A stretch of DNA of 64,000 nucleotides, taken from contig JBOHUD010000009.1 in the NCBI GenBank assembly GCA_050734155.1, positions 16,753-80,752 of the forward strand, read 5' to 3'. The position numbers were made by a program, and so were the translations under genes. Shown piece by piece: positions 18,583-27,316 of this stretch; the first letter of the stretch is position 1, and each line of letters opens with the position of its first letter. The notes under the pieces were generated by a model that was not told the DNA's origin, did no database searches, and worked only from the letters and a program-made list of their open reading frames with translations. The stretch comes from Aeolococcus sp050734155 (GTDB taxonomy: Bacteria; Chloroflexota; Dormibacteria; Aeolococcales; Aeolococcaceae).

Positions 18583-19558
18583 GGCTCTGCTCTTCGGCGG
18601 CGGGCTGATCCTCATCGTGGCCGGGTCGGAGCTGTTCACCAACGCGGTGGAGTGGGCCGGCTTTCGCATGAAGCTGTCCAGCGGGGCCACCGGCAGCCTG
18701 CTCGCCGCCCTGGGGACGTCCCTGCCCGAGACGGTGGTGCCGGTGGTGGCCCTGATCAGCGGCCAGCCGTCGGCCGCGTCGGTGGCCACCGGGGCCGTGC
18801 TCGGCTCCGCCTTCCTGCTCCTGGCGCTGGGCACCGCAGTCACCGGCGGCGCGGTGCTCCTGCGCAGCCGCCGGCGCCGGCTCCTGCCCGACCCGCGCCA
18901 GGTGCGCCGCGACCTCGGGCTCTTCATCGGCGGGTTCTCGGTGGTGCTCATCGCCATCGTGCTGCCCACCCCGGTGCGGATCGCGCTGGGCATCTGCCTG
19001 CTGTTCGCCTACGCCTACTACGTGCGGGCCACGCTGCGCGGCGGCGAACCCACCGAGGCCGGCCCCGAACCGCTCCACCTGGTGCGCTGGCGCGGCGGCG
19101 AGCCCGCCTCGGTGTGGGTGGTGGTCCAGCTGGTCGGTGCCGTGGCCATGCTCATCGTCGGCTCCGACCTGTTCGTGCGCGCCCTCAACGACGTGGCCTC
19201 CACGCTGCACACCAATCCGCTGACCCTGGCGCTGATCGTCATCCCGGTGGCCACCGAGCTGCCCGAGACGCTGAACAGCGTGCTCTGGGTGCGCAGCGGC
19301 AGCGATGGGCTGGCCTTCGGCAACATCGCCGGTTCGGCGGCCTTCCAGGCGTGCGTCCTGGGTTTCATCGGGCTCAGCTTCACGCCGTGGCGGCCCGACC
19401 TCAACGGTGTGGTCGGCGGCCTGCTCACCCTGGCCACCGCCCTGTACCTGGTCATCCTGCTGCGCCATGGCTCCGCCCACGGCCGCTGGCTGCTGCTCGC
19501 CGGGGCGCCGTGGGTGGGCTACGTCATCGCCGAGATCGCCGCCGGGGGCAGGCTCTAG
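18575..19558 (+). CDS. CaCA-superfamily cation exchanger (Na+/Ca2+ exchanger domain)
   Basis: 327 residues, about 10 TMs in two halves. Each half contains an alpha-repeat: GSELFTNAVEW with ALGTSLPETVV in the first, and GSDLFVRALND with PVATELPETLN in the second. The acidic residues in these repeats bind the cation in YrbG/NCX proteins. A short cytoplasmic loop with basic residues (LLRSRRRRLLPDPRQVRRDL) joins the halves. The GTG start overlaps the NUDIX gene. The ion (Ca2+ or another) is not determined. Confidence 0.85.
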   Translation: MTEALLFGGGLILIVAGSELFTNAVEWAGFRMKLSSGATGSLLAALGTSLPETVVPVVALISGQPSAASVATGAVLGSAFLLLALGTAVTGGAVLLRSRRRRLLPDPRQVRRDLGLFIGGFSVVLIAIVLPTPVRIALGICLLFAYAYYVRATLRGGEPTEAGPEPLHLVRWRGGEPASVWVVVQLVGAVAMLIVGSDLFVRALNDVASTLHTNPLTLALIVIPVATELPETLNSVLWVRSGSDGLAFGNIAGSAAFQACVLGFIGLSFTPWRPDLNGVVGGLLTLATALYLVILLRHGSAHGRWLLLAGAPWVGYVIAEIAAGGRL

Positions 19559-19560
19559 GT

Positions 19561-19593
19561 GTGTCGGCGTGTAGGTTTAACCTGTCCAGACAC
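19561..19593. promoter_or_regulatory. Palindrome, possible operator upstream of the isochorismatase gene
   Basis: AGGTTTAACCT (19573-19583) is a perfect 11-base palindrome with one central base, nested between GTGTC (19561-19565) and GACAC (19589-19593). It lies in a locally AT-rich 68-bp gap before the RBS. An operator role is a guess. Confidence 0.3.
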
Positions 19594-19626
19594 CTCCCAG
19601 CGTGAGTGCGTGACCAGGAGGAGACC

Positions 19627-20187
19627 ATGACCACACTCGAGAACCGGCCGAACACAGCGCTGCTCGTCGTCGACGTCCAGAACGGCGTCGTCGCGGAGGC
19701 TCACCAGCGCGACCAGGTGGTGGCCAACATCGGCAGCCTGGTCGAGAGGGCGAGGCGCGAACGGGTGCCCGTGGTCTGGGTCCAGGACCATGCCGAGCAG
19801 CGGGCCAGGGGGAGCGTCGAATGGCGGATCGTCCCCGAGCTGAGCCCTGACGAGGCCGAGCCGCACATCGAGAAGATCTACGGCGACTCCTTCGAGGACA
19901 CCTCGCTGGAGGCCGTGCTCTCCGGCCTCGGGGTCGGTCGGCTCGTGGTCGTCGGCGCGCAGACCGACGCATGTGTGCGCTCCACGCTCCACGGCGCCCT
20001 GGTCAGGGGGTACGACGCGACCCTGGTCAGCGATGCCCACACCACCGAGGACCAGACTGAATGGGGGGCGCCGCCGCCGCACCAGGTCATCGCCCACACC
20101 AACCTGTACTGGACCTATCAGACGGCGCCGGGGCGGACGGCGGGGACGGTGGCAACCAGGGACGTCGACTTCGGCGGCACGTCCTGA
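19627..20187 (+). CDS. Isochorismatase-family cysteine hydrolase
   Basis: 186 residues. The catalytic triad is visible: Asp16 (VVDVQNG), Lys83 (IEKIYGDSF) and Cys116 (TDACVRST). The cis-peptide region VVGAQTDACV is typical of nicotinamidase/isochorismatase-like amidohydrolases. The ATG at 19627 has a strong GGAGGAG 4 bp upstream, one of the few clear Shine-Dalgarno sites here. Substrate unknown. The following SDR and TSUP genes run the same way and might form a small catabolic unit. Confidence 0.88.
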   Translation: MTTLENRPNTALLVVDVQNGVVAEAHQRDQVVANIGSLVERARRERVPVVWVQDHAEQRARGSVEWRIVPELSPDEAEPHIEKIYGDSFEDTSLEAVLSGLGVGRLVVVGAQTDACVRSTLHGALVRGYDATLVSDAHTTEDQTEWGAPPPHQVIAHTNLYWTYQTAPGRTAGTVATRDVDFGGTS

Positions 20188-20262
20188 GCGGGGTCGCCTT
20201 CAACTCGATCCGACCTGGGGGCGGCACCGCCCCGTGAAGAGCAGACACACCGGGAGAGGGGT

Positions 20263-21168
20263 ATGAATCTCGACGGAAAGGTTGCCGTTGTCACCGGCAG
20301 CGGGCGGGGAATCGGTCGGGCCTACGCGCGGGCGCTCGCCGACGCGGGCTGCGCTGTGGTCATCAACGACGTGGACTCCGAGGTCGCCGAGCAGACGGTC
20401 CAGGAGCTGGCCGGCAGCGGCGCCAGGGCGGTCGCCGAGGTGGTCGCGGTGGGCAGCACCGACGCCGCCGAACGCCTTGTCAAGCGCGCCGTCGACAGCT
20501 TCGGCGGCCTCGACGTGATGTGCACCAACGCCGGGATCCTCCGCGACCGCGTGCTCTGGAAGATGAGCGACGAGGACTTCGACTCGGTCATCGAGACCCA
20601 CCTGCGGGGCACCTTCAGCTGCGCCCGCGCCGCCGCGGTGCGCATGCGCGAGCAGGGACGGGGCGGGCGCATCGTGGTGGTCTCGTCGTGGGCCGGGCAG
20701 CGGGGCAACTTCGGCCAGACCAACTACGCCGCGGCCAAGGCGGGCATCGCGGCGTTCGCGCGCACCTGGGCTCTCGAGCTGGCCCGCGCCGAGATCACCG
20801 TCAACGCCATCGTCCCCAACGCCATCACCCGGATGATCGCCAGCATCCCCGGGATGGGGGAGATGGTCGAGGCGGCGGAGAGAGGCGAGCCCCTCCCCGA
20901 CATGATCCGCAAGCAGATGGGCATGGGCATGCCCGAGGACGTGGCCCCGCTGCTCGTCTTCCTCTGCTCCGACGCTGCCAAGGACGTCACCGGGCAGTGC
21001 ATCGGGCTCGGGGGCGACAAGCTCTCGCTGTGGTCGCATCCTCAGGAGATCAGCGCCGCGTACCACGACGGCGGTTGGACGGCCGACGCCATCGCCGAGG
21101 TGTGGTCGTCGTCGGTGGGGTCGCGGCAGGAGACGTACGGGATCCCCTTCCTCGGCGGCGGCCAGTAG
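20263..21168 (+). CDS. Short-chain dehydrogenase/reductase
   Basis: 301 residues. Classical SDR: cofactor loop TGSGRGIG, NAG motif (CTNAGIL), catalytic Ser142 (VSSWAG), Tyr155 and Lys159 (YAAAK). The sequence around DRVLWKMSDEDFD and the 40-50 residue C-terminal extension recall the (3R)-hydroxyacyl-CoA dehydrogenase part of MFE-2 type proteins, so an acyl-CoA or alcohol substrate is plausible. The ATG is preceded by GGGAGAGGGG. Confidence 0.88.
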   Translation: MNLDGKVAVVTGSGRGIGRAYARALADAGCAVVINDVDSEVAEQTVQELAGSGARAVAEVVAVGSTDAAERLVKRAVDSFGGLDVMCTNAGILRDRVLWKMSDEDFDSVIETHLRGTFSCARAAAVRMREQGRGGRIVVVSSWAGQRGNFGQTNYAAAKAGIAAFARTWALELARAEITVNAIVPNAITRMIASIPGMGEMVEAAERGEPLPDMIRKQMGMGMPEDVAPLLVFLCSDAAKDVTGQCIGLGGDKLSLWSHPQEISAAYHDGGWTADAIAEVWSSSVGSRQETYGIPFLGGGQ

Positions 21169-21183
21169 CGCGCGGTCGCGGCC

Positions 21184-21930
21184 GTGAGCCTCCGCGATGC
21201 CCTGCTGGTGGCGGCGGGTGGCCTCGTCGCCGGCTTCGCCAACACCATCGCCGGCGGGGGATCGCTGCTCACCTTTCCGCTGCTGGTGGCACTCGGTCTG
21301 GCCCCGCTGGACGCCAACGTCACCAACACCATCGGCATCGTCCCCGCCGCGCTCGGCGGCATCGCCGGCTTCCGTCGCGAGCTGGGTGCGCAGCGCGGCC
21401 GCCTGCTGGCGCTGCTCCCCTTCTCGCTGGTGGGCGCCGCCGCCGGGGGCGTCCTCCTGCTCACCACCCCGGCGCGGACCTTCAGCCGGGTGGTGCCGCT
21501 GCTGATCGTGGTGGCCTGCGTGATGCTGCTCCTGCAGCGCCGTCTGGCCCGCTCCCTGGCGGGCGGGCACGGCAAGCGTTTCTGGCTGCTCCGAGCGGGC
21601 ATGCTGGTCACCGCCGTGTACGGCGGCTACTTCGGAGCGGCGGTGAGCGTCCTGGTGCTGGCGCTGCTGGCGGTGACGGTCATCGACGCCCTGCCGCGTC
21701 TCAACGCCCTCAAGGTGCCCCTGGCGGGAGCGATGAACCTGGTCTCGGGGATCGTCTTCGCCTTCTTCGCGCCGGTGCACTGGGTGTACGTGCTGGTGCT
21801 GGCGCCGTCGACACTGGTGGGGGGCCGCATCGGTGCGGCGGCGGCGCGGCGGATTCCCGATCAGCCGCTGCGCCTGGCCGTGGTGGTGCTTGGGCTGGTC
21901 GCCGCCGCCTGGCTGGAGTTCGGGAAATGA
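21184..21930 (+). CDS. TSUP-family permease (TauE/SafE-like)
   Basis: 248 residues, 7-8 predicted TMs in two repeats. N-terminal repeat AGFANTIAGGGSLLTFPLL and second repeat GGYFGAAVSVLVLALL match the TauE/SafE fold, which exports sulfite, sulfoacetate or related organic anions. The GTG start is 15 bp after the SDR stop. Substrate unknown. Confidence 0.87.
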   Translation: MSLRDALLVAAGGLVAGFANTIAGGGSLLTFPLLVALGLAPLDANVTNTIGIVPAALGGIAGFRRELGAQRGRLLALLPFSLVGAAAGGVLLLTTPARTFSRVVPLLIVVACVMLLLQRRLARSLAGGHGKRFWLLRAGMLVTAVYGGYFGAAVSVLVLALLAVTVIDALPRLNALKVPLAGAMNLVSGIVFAFFAPVHWVYVLVLAPSTLVGGRIGAAAARRIPDQPLRLAVVVLGLVAAAWLEFGK

Positions 21931-21934
21931 GCAC

Positions 21935-21955
21935 GCGCCCGCTTCCGGCGGGCGC
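21935..21955. terminator. Stem-loop between convergent genes
   Basis: Perfect 8-bp stem GCGCCCGC / GCGGGCGC with loop TTCCG, 4 bp after the permease stop. No T-run on either side. The remaining ~155 bp before the convergent gene shows nothing else. Confidence 0.55.
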
Positions 21956-22111
21956 AGCGCAGCTCTGGTTGGATGGAGTTGCTCAGGCCCCAGCGGTGTA
22001 GGCAAGGCCGCTGACGGCGCCCGCCCCGACACCGGCTGGACAGTAGAGAAGCACCTGGCGAGGACGCCCTTGGGGGTAGTGCCCGTCCCGCCGGGTGACC
22101 GCTGCCTGGGC

Positions 22112-22870
22112 TCAGGTGATGAGCGGCGCCGGAGGTGGCGGGTGGGCGGGACCCGGCGGTTGCTGTCGTCCCTCAGAGGCAACCAGGCCGGGGCCGGGCC
22201 GGGTGCCCAGCACCAGGGCGGCGACGTTCACCCCCAGGGCGAGGAGGAGGGCGATCAGCACCAGCAGGAAGCCGATGGCGGCGTGGATGTTGAAGAAGCT
22301 CTCCAGGCCGAGGCCGCCCGTGATGCCGAGGCTGGAGAGATTGGAGAGCGAGCTGCCGCTGCTCGCGGTCAGCTGGCTGATGATCGGGGTGTGCACCGCG
22401 AGGTTGTCGATGATGATGAGCGCTGCGGCGACCAGCGCAGCGCTGGCGGCGACGGCAGCACGGATGGGCACGCGCAGCACCGCGGCTGCCATCCCCGCGA
22501 CGATGAGCAGCAGCGCCGCCACCATGAGGGGCTGGACTCCGATGCCGGCATGTGACGGCGTCGGCGCCGACTGTGAGCTGCTGCAGCCGGGGATGCGGGT
22601 GTCGATTGTGGGATTGCCACCCCCGACGAGGTCGGCGCCGCTGTAGGTGGCCAGGTCGCGGCCGCTCAGCGCCCGCAGGCAGGACGACGCCGCCGCCGCG
22701 TTGCCGGAATTGCCCGCGCCACCCGCCTGCGCCAGCGCGCTCCCCAGCGCCGCCTCCCCCGCCGTGGTGTTGCACGACACACCCACGAAGGGCAGCAGGA
22801 AACAGAGGGCAGCGAGCACCAGGAGGATCGGCGACAGGCCGCGCGCAGACCTCTGAACGGTGGCGGGCAT
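22112..22870 (-). CDS. Predicted four-TM membrane protein
   Basis: 252 residues, no family recognised. TM1 at about 13-35 (ILLVLAALCFLLPFVGV), then an external loop of about 85 residues with three cysteines, then TMs near LMVAALLLIVAGMAAAVL, AAVAASAALVAAALIIID and a late one (IGFLLVLIALLLALGVNV). The C-terminal tail is Pro-rich and cytoplasmic. ATG 22870 is chosen because GGGGAG lies 9-14 bases upstream; an in-frame ATG five codons earlier is less well placed. Confidence 0.7.
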   Translation of the reverse strand: MPATVQRSARGLSPILLVLAALCFLLPFVGVSCNTTAGEAALGSALAQAGGAGNSGNAAAASSCLRALSGRDLATYSGADLVGGGNPTIDTRIPGCSSSQSAPTPSHAGIGVQPLMVAALLLIVAGMAAAVLRVPIRAAVAASAALVAAALIIIDNLAVHTPIISQLTASSGSSLSNLSSLGITGGLGLESFFNIHAAIGFLLVLIALLLALGVNVAALVLGTRPGPGLVASEGRQQPPGPAHPPPPAPLIT

Positions 22871-22973
22871 GTCCTGTCTCCCCATTCCCCGGTGGTGCGC
22901 GCACTGTACGTGGCCGCCGGCGTCCTGTGTGACCAGCTCGATCAGCCGGGCCCGAGCGGTCGCCCGCCCCGCG

Positions 22974-23327
22974 TCAGCCGATGCGGTCGCCGGGCCGGCA
23001 GTCACCATCGGGGCGCAGCAGGGTGACCGCATCGGTGCCGTGCTGGTAGGCGCCGAGAACCAGCACCTCGCTGCGCAGAGGCCCGATCTGACGCGCCGGC
23101 AGGTTGACCACCGCCACCACCAGCGTGCCGACCAGCTCCTCGGGGGTGTAGTTGTCGGTGAGGCGCGCGGAGGAGCGGCGCTCACCCAGCTCACCGAGGT
23201 CGATGACCATGCGGTAGGCGGGGCGGCGCGCCTCTGCGAATCTCTCGCATTCGAGGACCTGGCCGACACGGATGTCGATGTCGAAGAAGTGCTGTGCGGA
23301 CACCGTGTCCGCTTCGGGCTGGACCAT
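22974..23327 (-). CDS. csaA: CsaA-like tRNA-binding-domain protein
   Basis: 117 residues, one OB-fold tRNA-binding domain as in CsaA and the C-terminal part of bacterial MetRS. Hallmarks: FFDIDIRVGQVLECERF, the NY-x-PEELVG loop, and VVAVVNLPARQIG leading to SEVLVLGA. CsaA binds RNA as a dimer and was linked to protein export. ATG 23327 lies 6 bases after a GATACT -10. Divergent from the lipoprotein gene. Confidence 0.87.
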   Translation of the reverse strand: MVQPEADTVSAQHFFDIDIRVGQVLECERFAEARRPAYRMVIDLGELGERRSSARLTDNYTPEELVGTLVVAVVNLPARQIGPLRSEVLVLGAYQHGTDAVTLLRPDGDCRPGDRIG

Positions 23328-23333
23328 CGCCCG

Positions 23334-23339
23334 AGTATC
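23334..23339 (-). promoter_or_regulatory. Predicted -10 element GATACT of csaA
   Basis: GATACT on the minus strand, 6 bases before the csaA ATG. It lies back-to-back with the TATACT of the divergent lipoprotein gene, 22 bp away. Confidence 0.5.
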
Positions 23340-23361
23340 GAGCGGTGGGCGCGACGCTGTC

Positions 23362-23367
23362 TATACT
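23362..23367 (+). promoter_or_regulatory. Predicted -10 element TATACT of the LprG-like gene
   Basis: TATACT is followed by a leader of about 29 bases with a clear GGGAGGAG ribosome-binding site before GTG 23397, unlike most promoters in this window. Confidence 0.6.
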
Positions 23368-23396
23368 GCCAGGCAGTTCACCGAGGGAGGAGTCGC

Positions 23397-24089
23397 GTGC
23401 GTGGCGCCCGCCGCCTGCTGGTCACCGGCACAGCTCTGGCGCTGAGCGCGGGGTGTGGATCGGCTCCCGCGGTCGACCCCGCGCAGCTGCTGCGCGACGC
23501 CAAGCACAGCATCGATTCCACGCCCGCTGTGCACTTCACGCTCACCAGCGCGAACGTGACGGCGACCGGGGCGGCGCCGCTCATCACCGGCGGCGAGGGG
23601 GACGCTCGCCGCCCCAACAGCTTCGCCGGCAGCCTCAGCGTCGTGGCGGCCGGCTTTCCGCTCAATGTCAAGGTGGTGTCGAGCGGCGGCGCGTTCTACG
23701 CCCAGACGCCGCTCAGCAGTGGCTACACCAGGACCGATCCCGCCGCGTACGGGTTCGGCGACCCGGCCCAGCTGCTCGACCCCACCCATGGGCTCTCCAG
23801 CCTGCTCACGGTCTGCAGTGGAGCCGCCACCCGCGACTCCGATCGTCTCAACGGAGAGCCGCTCGACGAGGTGGCCTGCTCCATGCCCGGGGCTCGGGTC
23901 GCCGCCCTGCTGACCAGCGCCGACCCGTCACAGGCGGTGCAGGCCACCATCGGGGTCGACGCCGCCACTCACCAGCTTCGCCGGGTGGCGCTGGTGGGAC
24001 CCTTCTTCGCCAGGACCCACGACAGCACGTTCACAGTGGTTCTTGACAGGTACGGCGAGAACGTGACGATCACACCGCCGGCAGGCTGA
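23397..24089 (+). CDS. LppX/LprAFG-type lipoprotein (LprG-like)
   Basis: 230 residues. Signal peptide with lipobox LSAGC, then the LppX_LprAFG pattern: DPAQLLRDAKHSI, ...VHFTLTSANV, SFAGSLSVVAAG, a hydrophobic VKVVSSGGAFYA strand, DPTHGLSSLL, and a C-terminal strand. In mycobacteria such proteins hold lipids (phthiocerol esters, triacylglycerol, lipoglycans) in a hydrophobic cavity outside the membrane. It is 1 bp upstream of an MFS transporter, the LprG-P55 arrangement. GTG start fixed by the GGGAGGAG site. Two cysteines (CSGAAT, ACSMPG) may pair. Confidence 0.8.
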   Translation: MRGARRLLVTGTALALSAGCGSAPAVDPAQLLRDAKHSIDSTPAVHFTLTSANVTATGAAPLITGGEGDARRPNSFAGSLSVVAAGFPLNVKVVSSGGAFYAQTPLSSGYTRTDPAAYGFGDPAQLLDPTHGLSSLLTVCSGAATRDSDRLNGEPLDEVACSMPGARVAALLTSADPSQAVQATIGVDAATHQLRRVALVGPFFARTHDSTFTVVLDRYGENVTITPPAG

Positions 24090-24090
24090 C

Positions 24091-25887
24091 GTGGCCGCGG
24101 CCATCTCCCGGGCCCCTGCCGGGGGCCGGCTGCGGCTGGGCTTCGCCAGCGCGGGGGTCCTGCTCGGGGCCGCGGACACCTACGTGGTGGTGGTGGTGCT
24201 GCCCGCCATCATGAGCGCCGTCGGTCTCGACCTCGCGCATCTGCAGGAGGCGACACCGATCGTCAGCGGGTTCCTCCTCGGCTACGTGGCGGCGCTGCCC
24301 CTGCTGGGACGGCTCTCCGACCTCCACGGCCGCACCCCGGTGCTCCGTGCCTGCCTGGTGGTCTTCGCGGCCGGCTCGCTGATCACCGCCTCGGCGAACA
24401 CGCTCGCCGCGGTGGTGGTGGGGCGCACCCTGCAGGGGGCGGGTGGCGGCGGCCTGGTTCCGGTCACCCTGGCGCTGGTCGCCGACCTCTGGCCGGCGCG
24501 CCGCCGCGGCATCCCGCTGGGGATCGTCGCCGGTGTGCAGGAGTTCGGCAGCGTGGTCGGGCCGCTGTACGGCGCGGCGCTGAGCGCGGCGAGCACCTGG
24601 CGGGCCATCTTCTACGTCAACATGCCCGTCGCCGCCGCCCTCTGCATCGGGGTGCACGACCGGCGAATCCCGGACTCGGGAGGGGCGCACCGGCGAAGCC
24701 CGGATCGTCCCGGCCAGGCGCTCGCGGCGGTCTGTGCGGTGGCCACCGTACTGGCGGTGGCGGCTCCCCCGGCGCTCGCCGACAGCGTGACCGCGGGCAC
24801 CGCCTTCGCCCCGCTGCTCGGCGACAGCGCGCTCTCCGCGCCCATCACGTTGCTGGCGGTGCTCAGCGCCCTGGCCCTGCTGGCGCGGGAGTGGTTCGCA
24901 CCGGCCGCGGTCCGGCCGTTGATCCCCCTCCGAGGGCTCGCCCGCGGGCTGGGCCGCGTCGACTGGGCGGGCGCGGTGCTGGTGGCTCTGCTCCTCGGCT
25001 GCGTCGTGGCCAGCTTCGCGACGGCCGACCCGCAGCGGGGCGTGGTGGGCGCGGCGGCGCCGGTGCTGCTGCCTGCCGCGGTGGTCCTCACTGCGCTGTT
25101 CGTGCTCCGCGAGCTGCGTGCCGCCGACCCGCTGGTCGACCTCCGCGCTCTTGCCGACCGGGCCGCGTTCGGGTCGCTGGCGGCCAACCTCGCCGTGGGA
25201 GCGGCTCTGATGGCCGCGCTGGTCGACATCCCCGTCTTCGCCCGCGCCACCGTCGACGCCGATTCCCAGGTGGCGGCGGCGCTGGTGCTGGCGAGGCTGC
25301 TCGTCGCCGTCCCCGTGGGCGCGGTGCTGGGCGGCATGCTGGTGGGCCGGCTCGGCTATCGCTGGGTCGCCGGGGCGGGCATGTCCCTGGCCGCGCTGAT
25401 GTTCGTCGTCATGGCCGGCTGGACGGCCACCGCTCTGAGCGAGCCGCTCTGGGGGTTGGGCTGGCTGCACCAGAGCGACCTGGTGCTGGTGGCCTGCGGG
25501 CTCGGCTTCGGACTGTCGATCGTGCCGGTGACCGCGGCCATGCTCGGGGCCGTGCCGCAGCGCCTGCACGGCATCGCGGCGTCGCTCACGGTGGCGGCGC
25601 GGATGGTGGGCATGCTCACCGGCCTCTCGCTGCTCACCGCCATCGGCCTGCGCCGCTTCTACAGTGTGCAGGCGATGCTTCCCGATCCCGCGTCGCTGTG
25701 CCCGCGCAGTCCGCTCAACTGCCCCGCCTACGACACCCTGGCGACGGGCGCGGTCATCGAGGAGCTCCACGTCATCTTTCTCGGCGCCGCGGTGTGCGCG
25801 GTGCTGGCGGCCGCGGTGGCGCTGGCCGCGCTGCGCCGGCACACCGAGAACGACGGGCGTCGCCTGCTGGAAGCGGGCGTCGCATGA
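24091..25887 (+). CDS. Large MFS exporter, DHA2/14-TM type (P55-like by context)
   Basis: 598 residues, about 14 TMs. Motif A (GRLSDLHGRTPVL) and motif C-like GVQEFGSVVGPLYGA are present. A long region before the last TM (LRRFYSVQAMLPDP, then two Cys in CPRSPLNC) projects outside and is unusual for simple drug pumps. The GTG start is one base after the lipoprotein stop. In mycobacteria the equivalent pair exports triacylglycerol and lipoarabinomannan precursors; drug efflux is the alternative. It overlaps the next gene by 4 bp. Confidence 0.85.
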   Translation: MAAAISRAPAGGRLRLGFASAGVLLGAADTYVVVVVLPAIMSAVGLDLAHLQEATPIVSGFLLGYVAALPLLGRLSDLHGRTPVLRACLVVFAAGSLITASANTLAAVVVGRTLQGAGGGGLVPVTLALVADLWPARRRGIPLGIVAGVQEFGSVVGPLYGAALSAASTWRAIFYVNMPVAAALCIGVHDRRIPDSGGAHRRSPDRPGQALAAVCAVATVLAVAAPPALADSVTAGTAFAPLLGDSALSAPITLLAVLSALALLAREWFAPAAVRPLIPLRGLARGLGRVDWAGAVLVALLLGCVVASFATADPQRGVVGAAAPVLLPAAVVLTALFVLRELRAADPLVDLRALADRAAFGSLAANLAVGAALMAALVDIPVFARATVDADSQVAAALVLARLLVAVPVGAVLGGMLVGRLGYRWVAGAGMSLAALMFVVMAGWTATALSEPLWGLGWLHQSDLVLVACGLGFGLSIVPVTAAMLGAVPQRLHGIAASLTVAARMVGMLTGLSLLTAIGLRRFYSVQAMLPDPASLCPRSPLNCPAYDTLATGAVIEELHVIFLGAAVCAVLAAAVALAALRRHTENDGRRLLEAGVA

Positions 25888-27269
25888 GTGTCCACGTCGG
25901 CGACCAGCAGCTGCCCCTGGGAGAGCCGCAGCTCGTCGAGGCCATCGCCGAGGCGGTGTCGGCCGCCGGCGTGGAGGTGTACCTGGTCGGGGGCTTCGTG
26001 CGTGATCGCCTGCTGGGGCGCGAGGGCAAGGACATCGACCTGCTCGCCGTCGGCGACGACGGCACCGTCATCCTCGCTGAGCTGGCGCGCCGCTTCCACT
26101 GGTCGCCGCCGCAGCGCTTCGAGCGCTTCGGCACCGGCCAGGTGCGTGGCTCCGGCTTCGTCGTGGAGGTGGTTCGCGCCCGCGCCGAGAGCTACGATCC
26201 CGGCTCGCGCAGGCCCGAGGTTCGCCCGGGCACGCTCGAGGACGACGTCTGGCGGCGTGACTTCACCGTCAACGCGCTCTGCCAGACGCTGGCCGGTCAC
26301 GTCGTCGACGTCACCGGCAGAGGGCTGGACGACCTCAGGCACGGGGTGCTGCGCACGCCGCTCGACCCCGAGCGGACCTTCAGCGAGGATCCGCTGCGAA
26401 TGTTCCGCGCCGCGCGCTTCGCAGCGCAGCTCGGCTTCCACCCCGCCCCCGGGCTGACCGAGGCGATGAGCCGGATGGCGCAGAGGTCGGAGATCCTCAG
26501 CGCGGAGCGGGTGGCCGAGGAGCTGCGCCGCCTGCTGGTCGCCGAGCACCCCCGCGCCGGGCTGGAGCTGCTCCGCGATGGTGGCCTGCTGGCGGCGTGG
26601 CTGCCCGAGCTCGAGGCCATGGTGGGAGTTGAGCAGGGAGGCTTCCACATCTACGACGTCTTCGACCACACCGCGCACTGCGTGGCCGCCGCCCCGGCCG
26701 ATCTGATCACCCGCCTCGCCGCGCTCCTCCACGACGTCGGCAAGCCGCCGACCCACGCCGTCGACGATGGCAAGCACACCTTCCACGACCATCCCCAGGT
26801 GGGCGCCGCCATGGCCACAGCGCTGCTCTCACGATTGCGTTTCAGCAACGACGAGGTCGCCGCGGTGGCGCTGCTCGTGCGTCATCACCTCCGCCCCATC
26901 CAGTACCGGCCTCACGAGTGGTCCGACGCCGCGGTGCGCCGCCTGGTGCGCGACGTCGGCGAGCAACGCGTCCGCCTCCTCGACCTGGCGCGAGCGGACA
27001 CGCGCGCCTCGTCCTTCCCCGACACCGACGCCATCGACGAGCTCGAGGAGCGCATGCTCCGCCTCGACGCCGGCGGCGCCGTGTCGCAGCTGCGTCCGCC
27101 GCTCGACGGCAACGCGATCGTCCGCCTCGGCGGCAGGGCACCGGGACCGTGGGTGGGCCGGGTGGGACGCGCTCTCGAGGAGGCGGTGCTCGAGGGCGAC
27201 ATCCCCTCGGACGACGCAGACGCGGCACGGCGCTGGCTCGACGAGCGCCGCCACCTGCTCGACGAGTGA
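25884..27269 (+). CDS. cca: CCA tRNA nucleotidyltransferase / poly(A) polymerase family with HD domain
   Basis: 461 residues. Class II nucleotidyltransferase head: LVGGFVRDRLLGREGKDIDL with the DxD pair, RRDFTVNALC, then the RNA-binding region EDPLRMFRAARFAAQLGF. Residues about 255-400 form an HD phosphohydrolase domain (LLHDVGKPPTH, FHDHP). This matches bacterial CCA-adding enzymes with HD domains; poly(A) polymerase activity cannot be excluded. ATG 25884 overlaps the MFS stop (ATGA). Near rplI and dnaB. Confidence 0.85.
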   Translation: MSVHVGDQQLPLGEPQLVEAIAEAVSAAGVEVYLVGGFVRDRLLGREGKDIDLLAVGDDGTVILAELARRFHWSPPQRFERFGTGQVRGSGFVVEVVRARAESYDPGSRRPEVRPGTLEDDVWRRDFTVNALCQTLAGHVVDVTGRGLDDLRHGVLRTPLDPERTFSEDPLRMFRAARFAAQLGFHPAPGLTEAMSRMAQRSEILSAERVAEELRRLLVAEHPRAGLELLRDGGLLAAWLPELEAMVGVEQGGFHIYDVFDHTAHCVAAAPADLITRLAALLHDVGKPPTHAVDDGKHTFHDHPQVGAAMATALLSRLRFSNDEVAAVALLVRHHLRPIQYRPHEWSDAAVRRLVRDVGEQRVRLLDLARADTRASSFPDTDAIDELEERMLRLDAGGAVSQLRPPLDGNAIVRLGGRAPGPWVGRVGRALEEAVLEGDIPSDDADAARRWLDERRHLLDE

Positions 27270-27301
27270 TCCCAGTCAACTGGCCGCCTCGCGGGGGGCG
27301 A

Positions 27302-27307
27302 TAGAAT
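27302..27307 (+). promoter_or_regulatory. Predicted -10 element TAGAAT upstream of the DUF1232 gene
   Basis: TAGAAT lies 9 bases before ATG 27317, with no ribosome-binding site. It probably drives the DUF1232-rplI-dnaB unit. Confidence 0.6.
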
Positions 27308-27316
27308 GCGCCCTCC

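Noticed and set aside
24070..25842. 590-aa antisense frame opposite the MFS gene
   Set aside because: Arg/His/Gln-rich shadow; the plus strand has MFS motifs and overlapping neighbours.
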